The position numbers and the translations under genes are program-made. From NCBI GenBank assembly GCA_003222155.1, contig QHUU01000054.1:1-64000 (forward strand): 64,000 nucleotides of DNA, given 5' to 3'. The notes under the pieces are model-generated. The model was not told the origin of the DNA. It did no database searches and worked only from the letters and a program-made list of their open reading frames with translations. Shown piece by piece: positions 38,307-49,114 of this stretch (positions are counted from its first letter, which is position 1; each line of letters begins with the position of its first letter). Source of the stretch: Gemmatimonadota bacterium (GTDB lineage Bacteria; Gemmatimonadota; Gemmatimonadetes; Gemmatimonadales; GWC2-71-9).

Positions 38307-39169
38307 GCGGCACGCCGCCAGCGGCCCACGTGGCCGCTGCCGCCCAGCTCGCCTGCCTGCTCGAGGTGAGCGCCCCCAAGCCCGGCAACGTCTCCCCGTT
38401 TGCGAGCTTCCGCGACGCGACCTACGAGGACTTCCTCGCGAGCGCCGCCGCCATCGGGCCCGCCCTCGCCGCCGCCGGGGAGCGGCCCCTCGGCGCCACC
38501 ATCCGCGCCGCCGTCGAAGCCACGGCTCGGTGGGCGCCGTCCAACACGAATCTGGGCCTGGTCCTGCTGCTCACCCCGCTCGCCCGGGCGGCGCTCACGC
38601 CGGGCGGCGCGTCGCTGCGCGCCCGGCTGGCCGCCACGCTCGCCGCGACCACGGTGGCGGACGCGTGCGACACCTATGCGGCGATCCGCGTGGCCGCTCC
38701 GGGGGGATTGGGCCGGGCGCCCGACCAGGACGTGAGCGGCACGCCCACCGCTACCCTGCGCGACGTGATGGCCCTGGCGGCCGAGCGCGACGCGATCGCC
38801 GCCGAATACGCGAGCGACTTCCGGACCACGTTCGAGCTGGGCGCCCCGGCCCTCCGGGCCGCGCTCGCCGATCGCCTGCCCTGGCGGGACGCGGTCGTCG
38901 AGGCGTACTTGACGCTCCTCGCCGCCGCGCCCGACACCCACATCGCGCGCAAGCTCGGTCTTCCGGCGGCGGTCACCGTGCAGCAGCGGGGACGCAGCGT
39001 GCTCGAGGCCGGCGGCGTGCGCACGGCGGTGGGGCGGGAAGCGCTCGCCGCGCTCGACCGCGAGCTGCGGGATGACGCCAACACGTTGAACCCCGGCGCC
39101 ACGGCGGACCTGACCGGCTCGGGCGTCTATGCGGTGCTGCTCGAGGGGGGCTGGCGTGTCCACCCATAA
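38303..39169 (+). CDS. Triphosphoribosyl-dephospho-CoA synthase (CitG/MdcB)-like protein
   Basis: ACLLEVSAPKPGNVSPFASFRDATYEDFLASAAAIGP; NTNLGLVLLLTPLARA; SDFRTTFELG. Confidence 0.85.
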   Translation: MSGTPPAAHVAAAAQLACLLEVSAPKPGNVSPFASFRDATYEDFLASAAAIGPALAAAGERPLGATIRAAVEATARWAPSNTNLGLVLLLTPLARAALTPGGASLRARLAATLAATTVADACDTYAAIRVAAPGGLGRAPDQDVSGTPTATLRDVMALAAERDAIAAEYASDFRTTFELGAPALRAALADRLPWRDAVVEAYLTLLAAAPDTHIARKLGLPAAVTVQQRGRSVLEAGGVRTAVGREALAALDRELRDDANTLNPGATADLTGSGVYAVLLEGGWRVHP

Positions 39170-39659
39170 ACAGTTCAAGGTCGCCGTGACGAAGGACAAC
39201 CTCGTCTTTGCCTCGGCCCACTTCATCACCTTCCCCGGGCACCGTTGCGAGCGGCTGCACGGCCACAACTACCGTACCCGCGTCGTGGTCGAGGGCGGAC
39301 TCAACCGCGAAGCGCATTACGTGCTCGACTTCGCCGAGCTGAAACACCTCATGAAGCGGCTCACCGACGAGATCGATCACAAGGTGCTGCTCCCGCTCCA
39401 GAATCCGAAGATCGAGGTCCGCGAGGAGGGCGACACCGTGAGCGTGGCCGTCATGGGACGACCGCGCTACGTGTTTCCGCGGGACGACTGCGCACTCCTC
39501 CCCGTGCCCAACACGACCGTGGAAATGCTGGCGCAATACCTCGCGGGCCGGGTGCGTCAGGAGCTCGCCGGGTCGGGCGACCTAGACCTCACGGCGTTGG
39601 AAGTGGAGGTGGAGGAGACCATCGGGCAGGCGGCGACCTACCGGGAGTCACTCGGGTGA
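39156..39659 (+). CDS. 6-pyruvoyl-tetrahydropterin synthase-like protein
   Basis: FASAHFITFPGHRCERLHGHNYRTRVVVEG; DFAELKHLMKRLTDEIDHKVLLP. Confidence 0.92.
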   Translation: MSTHKQFKVAVTKDNLVFASAHFITFPGHRCERLHGHNYRTRVVVEGGLNREAHYVLDFAELKHLMKRLTDEIDHKVLLPLQNPKIEVREEGDTVSVAVMGRPRYVFPRDDCALLPVPNTTVEMLAQYLAGRVRQELAGSGDLDLTALEVEVEETIGQAATYRESLG

Positions 39660-40399
39660 CCACGCCGGGCAGCCTCGATGTCGGCCCGTCCCACGCGGCC
39701 GTCGTGGAGCGCCGTCGCCACCAAGACGCCGTCGAGCCCGAGGTCGGCGAGCCGCTCGATCTCGCGCGCGCTCGCCACCCCGCCCCCCGCAAGGAGGTGA
39801 ACGCCCGGGTGGGCGCGCCGCAGCGTTTGCACCAGCCAGGGGTCCACACCGCGCCCGCTCCCCACACGCGCGACGTCGAGGACGAGCAGGCTCGTGGCGC
39901 CCGCGTCCACGGCCGCCAGCGCCAGGTCGACGGCGGTGCCATGGTGTGGAGCCCCCGTGCGCACCATGGGCACGCCGTCCCGCAGGTCGAGCGAGAACAC
40001 GACCTGCTCCGGTCCGACGACGCGGCCCACGGCGGCAAGGGCGCCGAACGACGGCAGCGTTTCCAGGCCGACGACGACCCGCGCGGCGCCGGCCGCGCGG
40101 ACGTCCCGCGCCCGCACGGGATCGGCTACGCCGGCGTCCACGAGCAGCACGCTGCCGACCCCGGCGAGCCGGCGCAGCAGCGCGCTCTGCACCGGACCGC
40201 CCCCGATGGCGTCGAGATCGGCGACGTAACACTCCTCCAAACCCAGCGCATCGCGATAGGCCCGCGCCAGCGCGACCGGATCACCCGCTCGGTCGGCGCC
40301 GAGGAGCACTGATTGAGCGGGCGCGTAGTTCTCGCGTCGCCCGCCCCGCGCCAGCACGGCGCGTCCGGCGCGCAGGTCGAGCACCGGGATCACGCGCAA
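39638..40399 (-). CDS. HisA/HisF-related barrel protein of C1 cluster
   Basis: TTG start; MRVIPVLDLRAGRAVLARGGRRENYAP; CYVADLDAIGGG; LLAGGGVASAREIERLADLGLDGVLVATALHDG. Confidence 0.85.
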   Translation of the reverse strand: MRVIPVLDLRAGRAVLARGGRRENYAPAQSVLLGADRAGDPVALARAYRDALGLEECYVADLDAIGGGPVQSALLRRLAGVGSVLLVDAGVADPVRARDVRAAGAARVVVGLETLPSFGALAAVGRVVGPEQVVFSLDLRDGVPMVRTGAPHHGTAVDLALAAVDAGATSLLVLDVARVGSGRGVDPWLVQTLRRAHPGVHLLAGGGVASAREIERLADLGLDGVLVATALHDGRVGRADIEAARRGHPSDSR

Positions 40400-41403
40400 T
40401 GAGCGCGGTCCTCGGCTGGGACATCGGCGGCGTGAACACCAAGAGCGCGCGGGTGTCGCAGGCCCGCGTAGTCGCGGCGCGGGCGGCGCCCTACGAGCTG
40501 CAACGCGATCCCGCGGCCCTCGCGCCGCTGCTCCGCCGCCTGGCGTGCGACGTCGGCGCCGCGCCGGGCGACGCGCATGCCGTCACGATGACGGCCGAGC
40601 TGTCGCAGCTGTTCCGCACCAAACGGGAGGGCGTGGGGTTCGTGCTCGACGCCGTCACGGCGGCCTTTCCGGAGGCCTGCGTGCGCGTGTGGACGGTGGA
40701 TGCGCGCTGGCTCACACCGGCGCAAGCAAGGTGCGAGCCCCATGCGGTCGCGGCGGCGAACTGGGCCGCCACCGCGCACTGCGTGGCGCGTTTCGTTCCC
40801 GATTGCCTGCTCATCGACGTGGGCTCCACCACGACCGACATCGTTCCCATCGCGGGCGGCGTGCCGCGAGCCGCGGGCAGGAACGACACGGAACGCCTGC
40901 GCGAGGGTGAGCTGGTCTACACGGGGGCGCTGCGCACCCCGGCCGAGGCGATCGCGGCGACGGTGCCGGTGCGGGGCCGGGCGACCGGCGTCTCGGCGGA
41001 AGGCTTCGCGCTCTCCGGCGACGTCCATCTGTGGCGCGGCGAGCTGGCCCCGGAGGATTACTCGGTTCCCACGCCCGATGGTCGCCCCGCCACACGCGGC
41101 TTCGCCGGCGAGCGGCTGGCGCGCGTGGTGTGCGCCGACCGCGAAATGCTCGATGACGAGAGCGTCAACGCGATCGCGGATGCCCTGTGGGACGCGCAGG
41201 CGGCGCGGATGCGCGACGCCGTGGTGCGGGTGCGCGCCCGTTGCCCCGCGCTCGCTCCTGCAGTCGTCACCGGGCTGGGCGCGTTTCTCGCAGCGGAGGC
41301 CGCGCGCCGTGCCGGGCTCGAGGTGATTCATTTGTCGGACCGCCTGGGCCCCGCAGCCCGCCACGCCCCCGCCGCCGCCGTGGCGCTGCTGTTTCCCTCG
41401 TGA
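40399..41403 (+). CDS. Hydantoinase/oxoprolinase-family (ASKHA-like) protein of C1/H4MPT cluster
   Basis: VLGWDIGGVNTKSARV; CLLIDVGSTTTDIVPIAGG; ELVYTGALRTP. Confidence 0.87.
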   Translation: MSAVLGWDIGGVNTKSARVSQARVVAARAAPYELQRDPAALAPLLRRLACDVGAAPGDAHAVTMTAELSQLFRTKREGVGFVLDAVTAAFPEACVRVWTVDARWLTPAQARCEPHAVAAANWAATAHCVARFVPDCLLIDVGSTTTDIVPIAGGVPRAAGRNDTERLREGELVYTGALRTPAEAIAATVPVRGRATGVSAEGFALSGDVHLWRGELAPEDYSVPTPDGRPATRGFAGERLARVVCADREMLDDESVNAIADALWDAQAARMRDAVVRVRARCPALAPAVVTGLGAFLAAEAARRAGLEVIHLSDRLGPAARHAPAAAVALLFPS

Positions 41404-42020
41404 AGGGCACGTCTTCCGCGGTGCACACCGTCCTGAAGATCGGCGGGGGACTGCTCGGCAAGGCGGGGGCCTTCGAGCTCACGCTCGAGGCGGTCACCGC
41501 CTTCCGGCCGGGCCGCCGCCTGGTCGTCGTCCCGGGTGGCGGGCCGTTCGCCGACGCGGTGCGCGAGATGTTCAAGCGCGCGAAGATCGGTGAAGATGCC
41601 GCGCACTGGATGGCGGTTCTGGGGATGGATCAATACGCGCACGCCCTCGCCGCGCGCATCGACGATGCCGCCCTCGTCGATGCAGCGGGCGGCCTCGCCG
41701 CGGCCCTGCAGGCCGGTCGCCTGCCCGTGCTCGCCCCCTATCGCTGGCTTCGGGACGCCGATCCGTTGCCGCACTCGTGGGACGTGACGAGCGACAGCAT
41801 CGCGGCGTGGTTCGCCGGCGCGTTGGGCGCACGTCGCGTGGTGCTCATCAAGCCCGCGGACGGAGAGCACAAGAAGCTCGTCGACTCGCATTTCCTCCGC
41901 ACGCTCCCGCCCGGCGTGGAGCACCTGGTCGTGACCGCGGATGATCTGGGACAGCTGGACGTGGCGCTACGGGAGGGCCCCGACCGAGAGCGCGGGCGCC
42001 GCGCGGACCAGGCGCCGTAG
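41400..42020 (+). CDS. Amino acid kinase-family protein, MfnE-like
   Basis: VLKIGGGLLG, LVVVPGGGPFADAVREM, HSWDVTSDSIAAWFAGALGARRVVLIKPADG. Confidence 0.75.
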   Translation: MKGTSSAVHTVLKIGGGLLGKAGAFELTLEAVTAFRPGRRLVVVPGGGPFADAVREMFKRAKIGEDAAHWMAVLGMDQYAHALAARIDDAALVDAAGGLAAALQAGRLPVLAPYRWLRDADPLPHSWDVTSDSIAAWFAGALGARRVVLIKPADGEHKKLVDSHFLRTLPPGVEHLVVTADDLGQLDVALREGPDRERGRRADQAP

Positions 42021-42680
42021 GGCCGCGACCCGATCCCGGGACACGCGGCCCCTCCGGCCCCCGATGCACGCCGCGCCGCGTACCCCCACGAGCTCCGCGC
42101 CGAGGGCGCGCGCCGTCGCGAAGTCCCGTCCCGAGAGACTTCCGGCCAGCGCCGCGAACAGCCCCGCCGCGCGCGCGGCGGCGACCCACGCCGCGACCGC
42201 GTCCGGAGACTCGAGGGCGAAGAGCGGGGCGTCCTTCCAGGCCGTGTCGAGCAGCAGGCCCGCGGCACCGCTCTCCGCGGCCACCGTCACCAGGCGGGCC
42301 GGCGTGAGGCTGTCCACCCGGCGCCAGTCCGCGTAGGCCACGAGGACCAAAGCCGTCTCCGCCGGGGCGCCGCGGCGGGCGGCGCGTGCCAGGCGCTGCG
42401 CCTGCGCCTCGCTCGTGATCCCGCCGAAGCCGAGCTTCACGAACGCCAGCCCCGCCGCCGTGGCCGCCGCGGCTTCGGCGCTCGCGTCATCGCGGGCGTC
42501 GCCCAGGGCCGCGCTCACGGGGCGCGCCGCGCCCACGGCCCGGCGGATCGCCGCGAGCCGGTCGAGCCGCACGGGACCCAGGGCGCCGCGCGCCGGGTCC
42601 TTCGCATCGACCACGTCGGCACCACCCGCGACCGCGGCGCGCGCTTCCACGGGCCCTCGGACGCTCACCAACAGACGCAT
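41967..42680 (-). CDS. mfnB: (5-formylfuran-3-yl)methyl phosphate synthase (MfnB-like, DUF556)
   Basis: MRLLVSVRGPVEARAAVAGGADVVDAKDPARGALGP; FVKLGFGG; LLLDTAWKD; SLSGRDFATARALGAELVGVRGAAC. Confidence 0.92.
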   Translation of the reverse strand: MRLLVSVRGPVEARAAVAGGADVVDAKDPARGALGPVRLDRLAAIRRAVGAARPVSAALGDARDDASAEAAAATAAGLAFVKLGFGGITSEAQAQRLARAARRGAPAETALVLVAYADWRRVDSLTPARLVTVAAESGAAGLLLDTAWKDAPLFALESPDAVAAWVAAARAAGLFAALAGSLSGRDFATARALGAELVGVRGAACIGGRRGRVSRDRVAALRRLVRAAPALSVGALP

Positions 42681-42741
42681 TTCCGTGCGCTCCCTTGTGG
42701 GTATCGTGAAGCCGCCGATAGGTTAGGCTTCCGGAGACGCG

Positions 42742-43569
42742 ATGTCAAAACGACAGACGGACGAAGTATTGCACGCGGCGCCCGACGCCGAAGGCGCGGC
42801 CGTCCCGACGCTCTCGCTCAGCGGCAAGATCGCGCTGATCACGGGTGCGTCGAGCGGCATCGGACGCGCCATTGCGCTGGCGTACGCGGCGGCAGGTGCG
42901 GATGTGGCGCTCACCTACCGCGGCAACCGCCGCGGCGCCGAGGAGACCGCGGAGCAGGCGCGCGCGGCCGGACGCCGGGCGGAGCCGCTTCAGGCGGACA
43001 TCGCGGAGGGTCGCGATGTCGACGCTCTAGCGGACGCGGTTCGCCGGGCGTTCGGTCGCGTGGACGTGTGGGTGAACAACGCGGGCGCCGACATTCTCAC
43101 CGGGGCGGCGTCGCGCCTCTCCTGGACGGAGAAGCTCGACCGGTTGCTCGCGGTCGACCTCCGGGGCACGGTGCTGGCCTCGTGGAAGGCGGTCGAGTTG
43201 ATGCGCGGGCAGCCTCCCGGCGGCGTCATCCTGAACATGTCGTGGGACCACGTGCTGGCCGGCGGGATGAAGGGCGAGTACGCCCAGGTGTTCTGCGCCG
43301 CGAAGGGGGGCGTGTACTCGTTCAGCCGCGCGCTCGCCCAGGCGGCCGCGCCGCACATCCGCGTCAACGTGCTGGGCCCCGGCTGGATCGAGACCGCCTA
43401 CGGCAGCGGGCTCGATGAGGGCGTCAAGCAGCGCATCACGAAGTCGATCCCGCTGGGGCGCTGGGGCACGCCGGAGGACATCGCCCATGCGGCCGTTTAC
43501 CTCGCTTCCGACGCGGCGCGCTACGTGACCGGCCAGATGTTGTCGGTCAACGGCGGGAGCGTCATCTAG
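42742..43569 (+). CDS. SDR-family oxidoreductase
   Basis: ALITGASSGIGRAIALAYAAAGADVALTYRGN; NNAG; YVTGQMLSVNGGSVI. Confidence 0.93.
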   Translation: MSKRQTDEVLHAAPDAEGAAVPTLSLSGKIALITGASSGIGRAIALAYAAAGADVALTYRGNRRGAEETAEQARAAGRRAEPLQADIAEGRDVDALADAVRRAFGRVDVWVNNAGADILTGAASRLSWTEKLDRLLAVDLRGTVLASWKAVELMRGQPPGGVILNMSWDHVLAGGMKGEYAQVFCAAKGGVYSFSRALAQAAAPHIRVNVLGPGWIETAYGSGLDEGVKQRITKSIPLGRWGTPEDIAHAAVYLASDAARYVTGQMLSVNGGSVI

Positions 43570-43588
43570 CCCGGACCAAGGAGCCGCC

Positions 43589-43948
43589 ATGGCAGCGAAA
43601 GAGCCCACGTATTCCGACGCCCAGATCGAAGCCAAGCTCAAGGACTTTCCCGGCTGGTGGTACGAAGACGGCTGGATCCGCCGCACGTACAAGACGGACG
43701 GCTGGCCGACCACGCTCATGCTCGTCAACGCCATCGGGTATGTCGCCGAGGCGGCGTACCATCACCCCGATCTGTCGGTCACGTGGGGGCGTGTGATCGT
43801 GAAGCTCCAGAACCATGCGGCGGGCGGGATCACCGACAAGGACTTCGAGCTGGCGCGCAAGATCGAAGAGACGGTTCTGTGGCGCCCCAAGGGGGGCGCG
43901 CTCGAAGGCACGCCCAACAAGTTCGTGCGCGCGGGCGATCCGCGGTGA
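43589..43948 (+). CDS. 4a-hydroxytetrahydrobiopterin dehydratase (pterin dehydratase)
   Basis: FPGWWYEDGWIRRTYKTDGWPTTLMLVNAIGYVAEAAYHHPDLSVTWGRVIVKLQNHAAGGITDKDFELARKIE. Confidence 0.95.
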   Translation: MAAKEPTYSDAQIEAKLKDFPGWWYEDGWIRRTYKTDGWPTTLMLVNAIGYVAEAAYHHPDLSVTWGRVIVKLQNHAAGGITDKDFELARKIEETVLWRPKGGALEGTPNKFVRAGDPR

Positions 43949-45390
43949 CGGCGGCGCCGCGCGCCCCGCGCCGCGTCCTGTTCGTCACCGGGAAGCTCGC
44001 GGAGCCCGCGCTGCGCCGGGTGGTCACCGGCATGGCTCCCCCGTTCGCGTGGGACGTGGCGGTCATGCGGATCACGGTGGCCGCTCTCATGACCACGCCG
44101 TGGATCGCGCGCTTCCTCGACGCGCCGTCTTCCCCCGACACCGATCTCGTGCTGCTCCCCGGGCTGTGCGAGGGCGATCCGGCGCTCGTCGCGCAGAAGC
44201 TCGGTGTGCCCGTGGAGAAGGGCCCCAAGGACCTGCGGCAGATTCCCGAATACTTCGGACGGGCCGCGGCGGCACGCGACTACGGGGCCTACGACATCGA
44301 GATCGTGGCCGAGGTGAACAACGCGCCCCGGCTCGCACGGGAAGCGATCCGCCGCGAAGCGGAGCATTACCGCGCGAGCGGCGCCGACCTGATCGATATC
44401 GGCTGCACTCCCGGCCGGGAGTTCCCCGGCCTGGCCGACGTGGTGGGCGAGCTGGTCGGCGCCGGGATGCGCGTGAGCATCGACTCCCTCGACCCTGCCG
44501 AGATCGGCATCGCGGTGCGGGCCGGGGCCGAGCTCGTCCTGAGCGTGAACGGCTCCAACCTCGAGGTCGCACACGATTTCGCCGGCACGAAGACGCGCGT
44601 GGTGGTGATCCCCGACGTGGGCCGGGGACCCGAGAGCCTCGAGCCGAGCATCGCGGCGCTCGACCGCTGGGGCGTGTCGTACCTCATCGATCCCATCATC
44701 GAGCCGATCGGCTTCGGGTTCATGCGCTCGCTGGAGCGCTACGCGGAGGCACGGCGACGTTACCCCGCGGCGCCGCTGTTCATGGGGATCGGGAACATCA
44801 CCGAGCTCACCGCCGCCGACACGACCGGTGTGAACGCCCTGCTGCTGGCGATCTGCCAGGAGCTCGGCGTGCGCGCCGTGCTCACCACCGAGGTCATTCC
44901 CTGGGCGCGCGGCGCCGTACGGGAGATCGACGTCGCCCGGCGCCTGATGTACCACGCCGTCACGCAGCACACGCTCCCGAAGGGTGTGGACGATCGGCTC
45001 GTGACGGTGAAGGACCCGGCGGTGCTCGCCTACAGCGAGGCGGAGCTGCGCGAGCTGCAGCGCGCCGTCACGGACCCCAACTTCCGCATTTTCGCCGATC
45101 GCGACACGATCACGGTGTTCAACAGCGAGAAGTTCGTGCGCGGCACGGACATCCACGAGATCTTCGCGCAGCTCGACGTGGACGAGCCGACGCATGCCTT
45201 TTACCTGGGCCGCGAGCTCGCGAAAGCGAAGCTCGCCGTCACCCTCGGAAAGACGTATCGCCAGGAGGGAGCGCTGCAGTGGGGGTACCTCACGCCCCCG
45301 GACGACCGCGGCCCCGAGCACGTGAAGCTCACGCAACGCTCCACGCGCTCGCGCGCCCGGAGCGCGTCCCGCACCAAAACCCGCCGGTGA
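43945..45390 (+). CDS. Dihydropteroate synthase-like protein of H4MPT pathway
   Basis: [77 protein letters not shown]. Confidence 0.9.
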   Translation: MTAAPRAPRRVLFVTGKLAEPALRRVVTGMAPPFAWDVAVMRITVAALMTTPWIARFLDAPSSPDTDLVLLPGLCEGDPALVAQKLGVPVEKGPKDLRQIPEYFGRAAAARDYGAYDIEIVAEVNNAPRLAREAIRREAEHYRASGADLIDIGCTPGREFPGLADVVGELVGAGMRVSIDSLDPAEIGIAVRAGAELVLSVNGSNLEVAHDFAGTKTRVVVIPDVGRGPESLEPSIAALDRWGVSYLIDPIIEPIGFGFMRSLERYAEARRRYPAAPLFMGIGNITELTAADTTGVNALLLAICQELGVRAVLTTEVIPWARGAVREIDVARRLMYHAVTQHTLPKGVDDRLVTVKDPAVLAYSEAELRELQRAVTDPNFRIFADRDTITVFNSEKFVRGTDIHEIFAQLDVDEPTHAFYLGRELAKAKLAVTLGKTYRQEGALQWGYLTPPDDRGPEHVKLTQRSTRSRARSASRTKTRR

Positions 45391-46871
45391 GCGACGCGGC
45401 ACCGCTCGTGGAAGAGCTGGCACCCGCTCCCGACCCATTCGACTGCTGCGCGCGCCTCGCCGAGCTGCCGTACGTCGTGTTCCTCGACAGCGCGAGCGAC
45501 CCCGGGCAGCTCGGGCGCCACTCGTTTCTCGCCGCCGATCCGTTCACGGCCGTGCGGGCCAAGCGTCGGCTCACCCAACAGCTCGTCGACGGACGGTGGA
45601 TCCGCATCGATGCGGATCCGCTCGCGCACGCGCGGGCGCTGCTCGCCCCACACGTCGGGGCCGCGGTGGCGGACCTCCCGCCGTTCCAGGGCGGCGCGGC
45701 CGGATACGTGGGCTACGACTGGGGCGCGGCGCTGGAGCGCGTCCCCCGGACCCGCTACGACGACCTCGCCGTACCCGACGTGCTGCTGGGCCTGTACGAC
45801 TGGGTGATCGCCTGGGATCACCAGGCCGGCAGGGCGTGGCTGATCTCGACGGGGATGCCCGAGCGGGGCGCGGCACGCAGCAAGCGGGCAGCGAGCCGGG
45901 TGGCGTTGGTCAAGGAGACCATGGCGGACCGACGGCCACGCGGACGGGGCGCGGGGGGTCTCCCGGAGCGACTGCGTCGTTTTGTGGCGCAGGGAGACCC
46001 CCCGCGTCCCGTCCGTCCAGCCGCCCCGTCTTACCCCGTGCCCGACATCCCGGACGTCCGTTCCAGTTTCACGCACGACGGCTATCTCGACGCCGTCGCC
46101 CGGGTCATCGAGTACATCCGCGCGGGCGACATCTTCCAGGCGAACCTGTCGCAGCGGCTCGAGGCACCGCTCGCGGACACTCCGCTGGCGTTGTACGGCC
46201 GGTTGCGTCGCCGCAACCCGGCGCCCTTCGCCGCCTTCCTCGGGTTCGGCGACGTGGTCGTGGCGAGCTCGTCCCCGGAGCGCTTCCTGCGCGTGCAGCC
46301 CGACGGCCGGGTGGAAACCCGGCCCATCAAAGGTACGAGGCCCCGGGGGGTCGGGCCCGAGCACGACGCGGCGCTCGCGCTCGCCCTCGCCGAGAGCGAG
46401 AAGGACCGGGCCGAAAACGTGATGATCGTCGACCTGTTGCGGAACGATCTGTCGCGGGTGTGTCGGCCCGGCTCGGTGCGGGTGCCGGAGCTGTTCGCTC
46501 TCGAGCATTATGCGACGGTGCACCACCTCGTTTCTACGGTCGTGGGCGACCTGGCACCCGGGCAGGACGCGGTGGATGTGCTGCGCGCCGCGTTTCCCGG
46601 CGGTTCCATCACCGGCGCTCCGAAAGTCCGCGCAATGCAGATCATCGCGGAGCTCGAGCCGACCGCGCGAGGTGTGTACTGCGGCGCCATCGGCTACGTG
46701 AGCACGACCGGCACGCTGGAGGCGAGCATCGTGATCCGAACCTATCTGGTGCGGGGGCGCGACGTGTATTTTCAAGTCGGCGGCGGCATCGTAGTCGATT
46801 CCGATCCCGAGCAGGAGTACCGGGAAACCTTGGACAAGGCGCGGGGATTGATCGCCGCATTGCGACCATGA
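45387..46871 (+). CDS. pabB: Aminodeoxychorismate synthase component I
   Basis: [67 protein letters not shown]. Confidence 0.95.
   Translation: MSDAAPLVEELAPAPDPFDCCARLAELPYVVFLDSASDPGQLGRHSFLAADPFTAVRAKRRLTQQLVDGRWIRIDADPLAHARALLAPHVGAAVADLPPFQGGAAGYVGYDWGAALERVPRTRYDDLAVPDVLLGLYDWVIAWDHQAGRAWLISTGMPERGAARSKRAASRVALVKETMADRRPRGRGAGGLPERLRRFVAQGDPPRPVRPAAPSYPVPDIPDVRSSFTHDGYLDAVARVIEYIRAGDIFQANLSQRLEAPLADTPLALYGRLRRRNPAPFAAFLGFGDVVVASSSPERFLRVQPDGRVETRPIKGTRPRGVGPEHDAALALALAESEKDRAENVMIVDLLRNDLSRVCRPGSVRVPELFALEHYATVHHLVSTVVGDLAPGQDAVDVLRAAFPGGSITGAPKVRAMQIIAELEPTARGVYCGAIGYVSTTGTLEASIVIRTYLVRGRDVYFQVGGGIVVDSDPEQEYRETLDKARGLIAALRP
45941..46015. repeat. Palindromic element inside pabB (24-bp arms, 27-bp loop)
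   Basis: CGGACGGGGCGCGGGGGGTCTCCC (45941-45964) / GGGAGACCCCCCGCGTCCCGTCCG (45992-46015): one mismatch, G-U at RNA level. Confidence 0.9.
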
Positions 46872-49114
46872 GCCCGAACGGACTCTCGAGCCTCGCGTGG
46901 CGCGCGGCGGTGATGTGCGCGCTCGCCGCCCCGCCCGCCTCGGCGCAGCAGGCGCCCGCGGACAGCGCCGGCGCTGGGACTATCTTCGACGGCACGACGC
47001 TCGCCGGCTGGGACGGCGACCCTGCATTCTGGCGAGTCGAGGACGGGGCGATCGTCGGCGAAACCAGGGCCGACAAACCGCTCAAGGCGAACACCTTCAT
47101 TATCTGGCGGGGCGGCACGACCCGGGACTTCGTGCTGAGGCTCGAATACCGAATGAGCGCCAGCAGCCCCGCCGGGAACAGCGGCGTCCAGTTCCGGAGC
47201 GCGCTGCTTCCGGACGCGGGGCGTTGGGTAATGAAGGGCTATCAAGCCGACATCGACGCGGCCGACGCGTACACCGGCCAGATCTACGAAGAGCGGGGAC
47301 GCGGGTTTCTCGCGAGACCAGGCCAAGCCGTGCGCGTCGCCGCGGACGGCCAGTTGCAGGCGCTCGGGTGGGTGGCCCAGCCCGACGTGGTGAAGTCGTT
47401 CATGAAAAAGCGGGACTGGAACGAGCTGCAGGTGGTCGCGCGCGGCAACGCCATCGTGGAACTGGTGAACGGCCACGTGACCAGCCTGCTGGTGGACGAC
47501 GACGAGCGGCGGGACAAAGAGGGGCTGCTGGGTCTGCAGCTCCACGCCGGCCCGCCCATGAAGATCGAATTCCGGAACATCCGCCTGACGGGTGCGGACT
47601 CCGTCCCGACTACGCGGGCGCACGCGGACTGGCTCACGGACGGTGGCAACCCACAGCGTACCGCGTGGCAGCGCGACGAGACCGTCCTGACGACCGGCCG
47701 GGCCAAGGACATCCGGCTGCTGTGGAAGATCACGCTCGACAACGCGCCGCGGGAAATGCATTCGCTGTTGCCGGCGCTCGTGGTGGGCCGCGTGGACACG
47801 CGCGAGGGACCGACACAGATCGTGGTGGTGACGGGGGTGTCGGACAACCTGTACGCGATCGACGCCGGGCGCGGCGTGCTGCTCTGGAAGAAGCGCTTCG
47901 ATCATGCGTCGGTGGGCGACACCACTCCCCGGAGCGGTCTCATGTGCCCCGGCGGCATCACCGCGACGCCGGTGATCGGTCCCACCACGGTACCGGGACG
48001 GTACACGATCTACGCCGTGTCGTGGGACGGGACGCTCCACCAGGTGGACGTCGCCGATGGCGCGGATGCGGCGCCGCCCGCGAAGTTCATGCCGCCGAAC
48101 GGGAAGCCCTACGCGTTGAACCTCTGGAAAAACGTGATCTACACGCACACCGCTCAAGGGTGCGGCGGTCATCCGAACATGGTCTATGCCTACGACCTCG
48201 CCACCGGCCGGGTCGGCAGCTGGGGACCCGCGGGGGGCGGCATGTGGGGCCGTACCGGGCCCGCGATCAGCTCGAAGGGCATCATGTACACGGGCACCGG
48301 GGACGGGCCGTGGGATCCGGAGCGCGGGATCTACGGCAACGGCATCATCGGGGTTCAGCAGAACCCGACCACGAAAGCGCTCGAGCTGGCGGACTACTTC
48401 GCACCGTCGAACGCCGAGTGGCTGTTCAAGCGCGACCTGGACATGCAGGTGACGCCCGCGATCTTCGATTACAAAGGCCGGGAACTCATGGTCTCGGCAG
48501 GCAAGGAGTGTCGCGTGTACCTGATGGACACGGAGTCCATCGGCGGCGATGACCATCGCACGCCGCTGTATCGCACGCCGCTCTTGTGCAATGAGGGCGT
48601 CAATTTCGCCTCCGCGGGCATCTGGGGCGCGATGACGACCTGGGTGGACGCCAGCGGCACGCGCTGGGTTTTGGCGCCGTTCTGGGGACCCAAACACTCG
48701 CTCTTCACAGCGCCGGTGGTGCACGGCGACGTCGAGCACGGCGCGATCGCCGCGTTCAAGCTCGAAGAGCGGGACGGCGGCCTCCAGCTCGCACCCGCCT
48801 GGATCTCGCGCGACATGAGCCGTGCCGAGCCCCCGGTCGTCGCGAACGGGGTCGTCTTCGCCTACGGCAGCGGCGAGAGCACCACACAGGCTACGCCGGA
48901 GCTGGGCCTTCGGGCCAACCAGTCCGAGGTGCGCATCAAGAATTCCACCCACGCAGTCCTGCACGCGCTCGACGGCCAGACCGGCGAGGAGCTGTGGTCC
49001 AGCGGCGCGCAGATCACGTCCTGGAACCACTGGGCCGGCCTGTCGGTCGCGAACGGCCGCGTCTACCTCGGCACGTTCGACGGCACGCTGTACTGCTTCG
49101 GCATCGGTCCATGA
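46868..49114 (+). CDS. DUF1080 domain fused to PQQ-type beta-propeller, secreted
   Basis: Signal peptide; [28 protein letters not shown]; then [66 protein letters not shown]. Confidence 0.88.
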   Translation: MSPNGLSSLAWRAAVMCALAAPPASAQQAPADSAGAGTIFDGTTLAGWDGDPAFWRVEDGAIVGETRADKPLKANTFIIWRGGTTRDFVLRLEYRMSASSPAGNSGVQFRSALLPDAGRWVMKGYQADIDAADAYTGQIYEERGRGFLARPGQAVRVAADGQLQALGWVAQPDVVKSFMKKRDWNELQVVARGNAIVELVNGHVTSLLVDDDERRDKEGLLGLQLHAGPPMKIEFRNIRLTGADSVPTTRAHADWLTDGGNPQRTAWQRDETVLTTGRAKDIRLLWKITLDNAPREMHSLLPALVVGRVDTREGPTQIVVVTGVSDNLYAIDAGRGVLLWKKRFDHASVGDTTPRSGLMCPGGITATPVIGPTTVPGRYTIYAVSWDGTLHQVDVADGADAAPPAKFMPPNGKPYALNLWKNVIYTHTAQGCGGHPNMVYAYDLATGRVGSWGPAGGGMWGRTGPAISSKGIMYTGTGDGPWDPERGIYGNGIIGVQQNPTTKALELADYFAPSNAEWLFKRDLDMQVTPAIFDYKGRELMVSAGKECRVYLMDTESIGGDDHRTPLYRTPLLCNEGVNFASAGIWGAMTTWVDASGTRWVLAPFWGPKHSLFTAPVVHGDVEHGAIAAFKLEERDGGLQLAPAWISRDMSRAEPPVVANGVVFAYGSGESTTQATPELGLRANQSEVRIKNSTHAVLHALDGQTGEELWSSGAQITSWNHWAGLSVANGRVYLGTFDGTLYCFGIGP

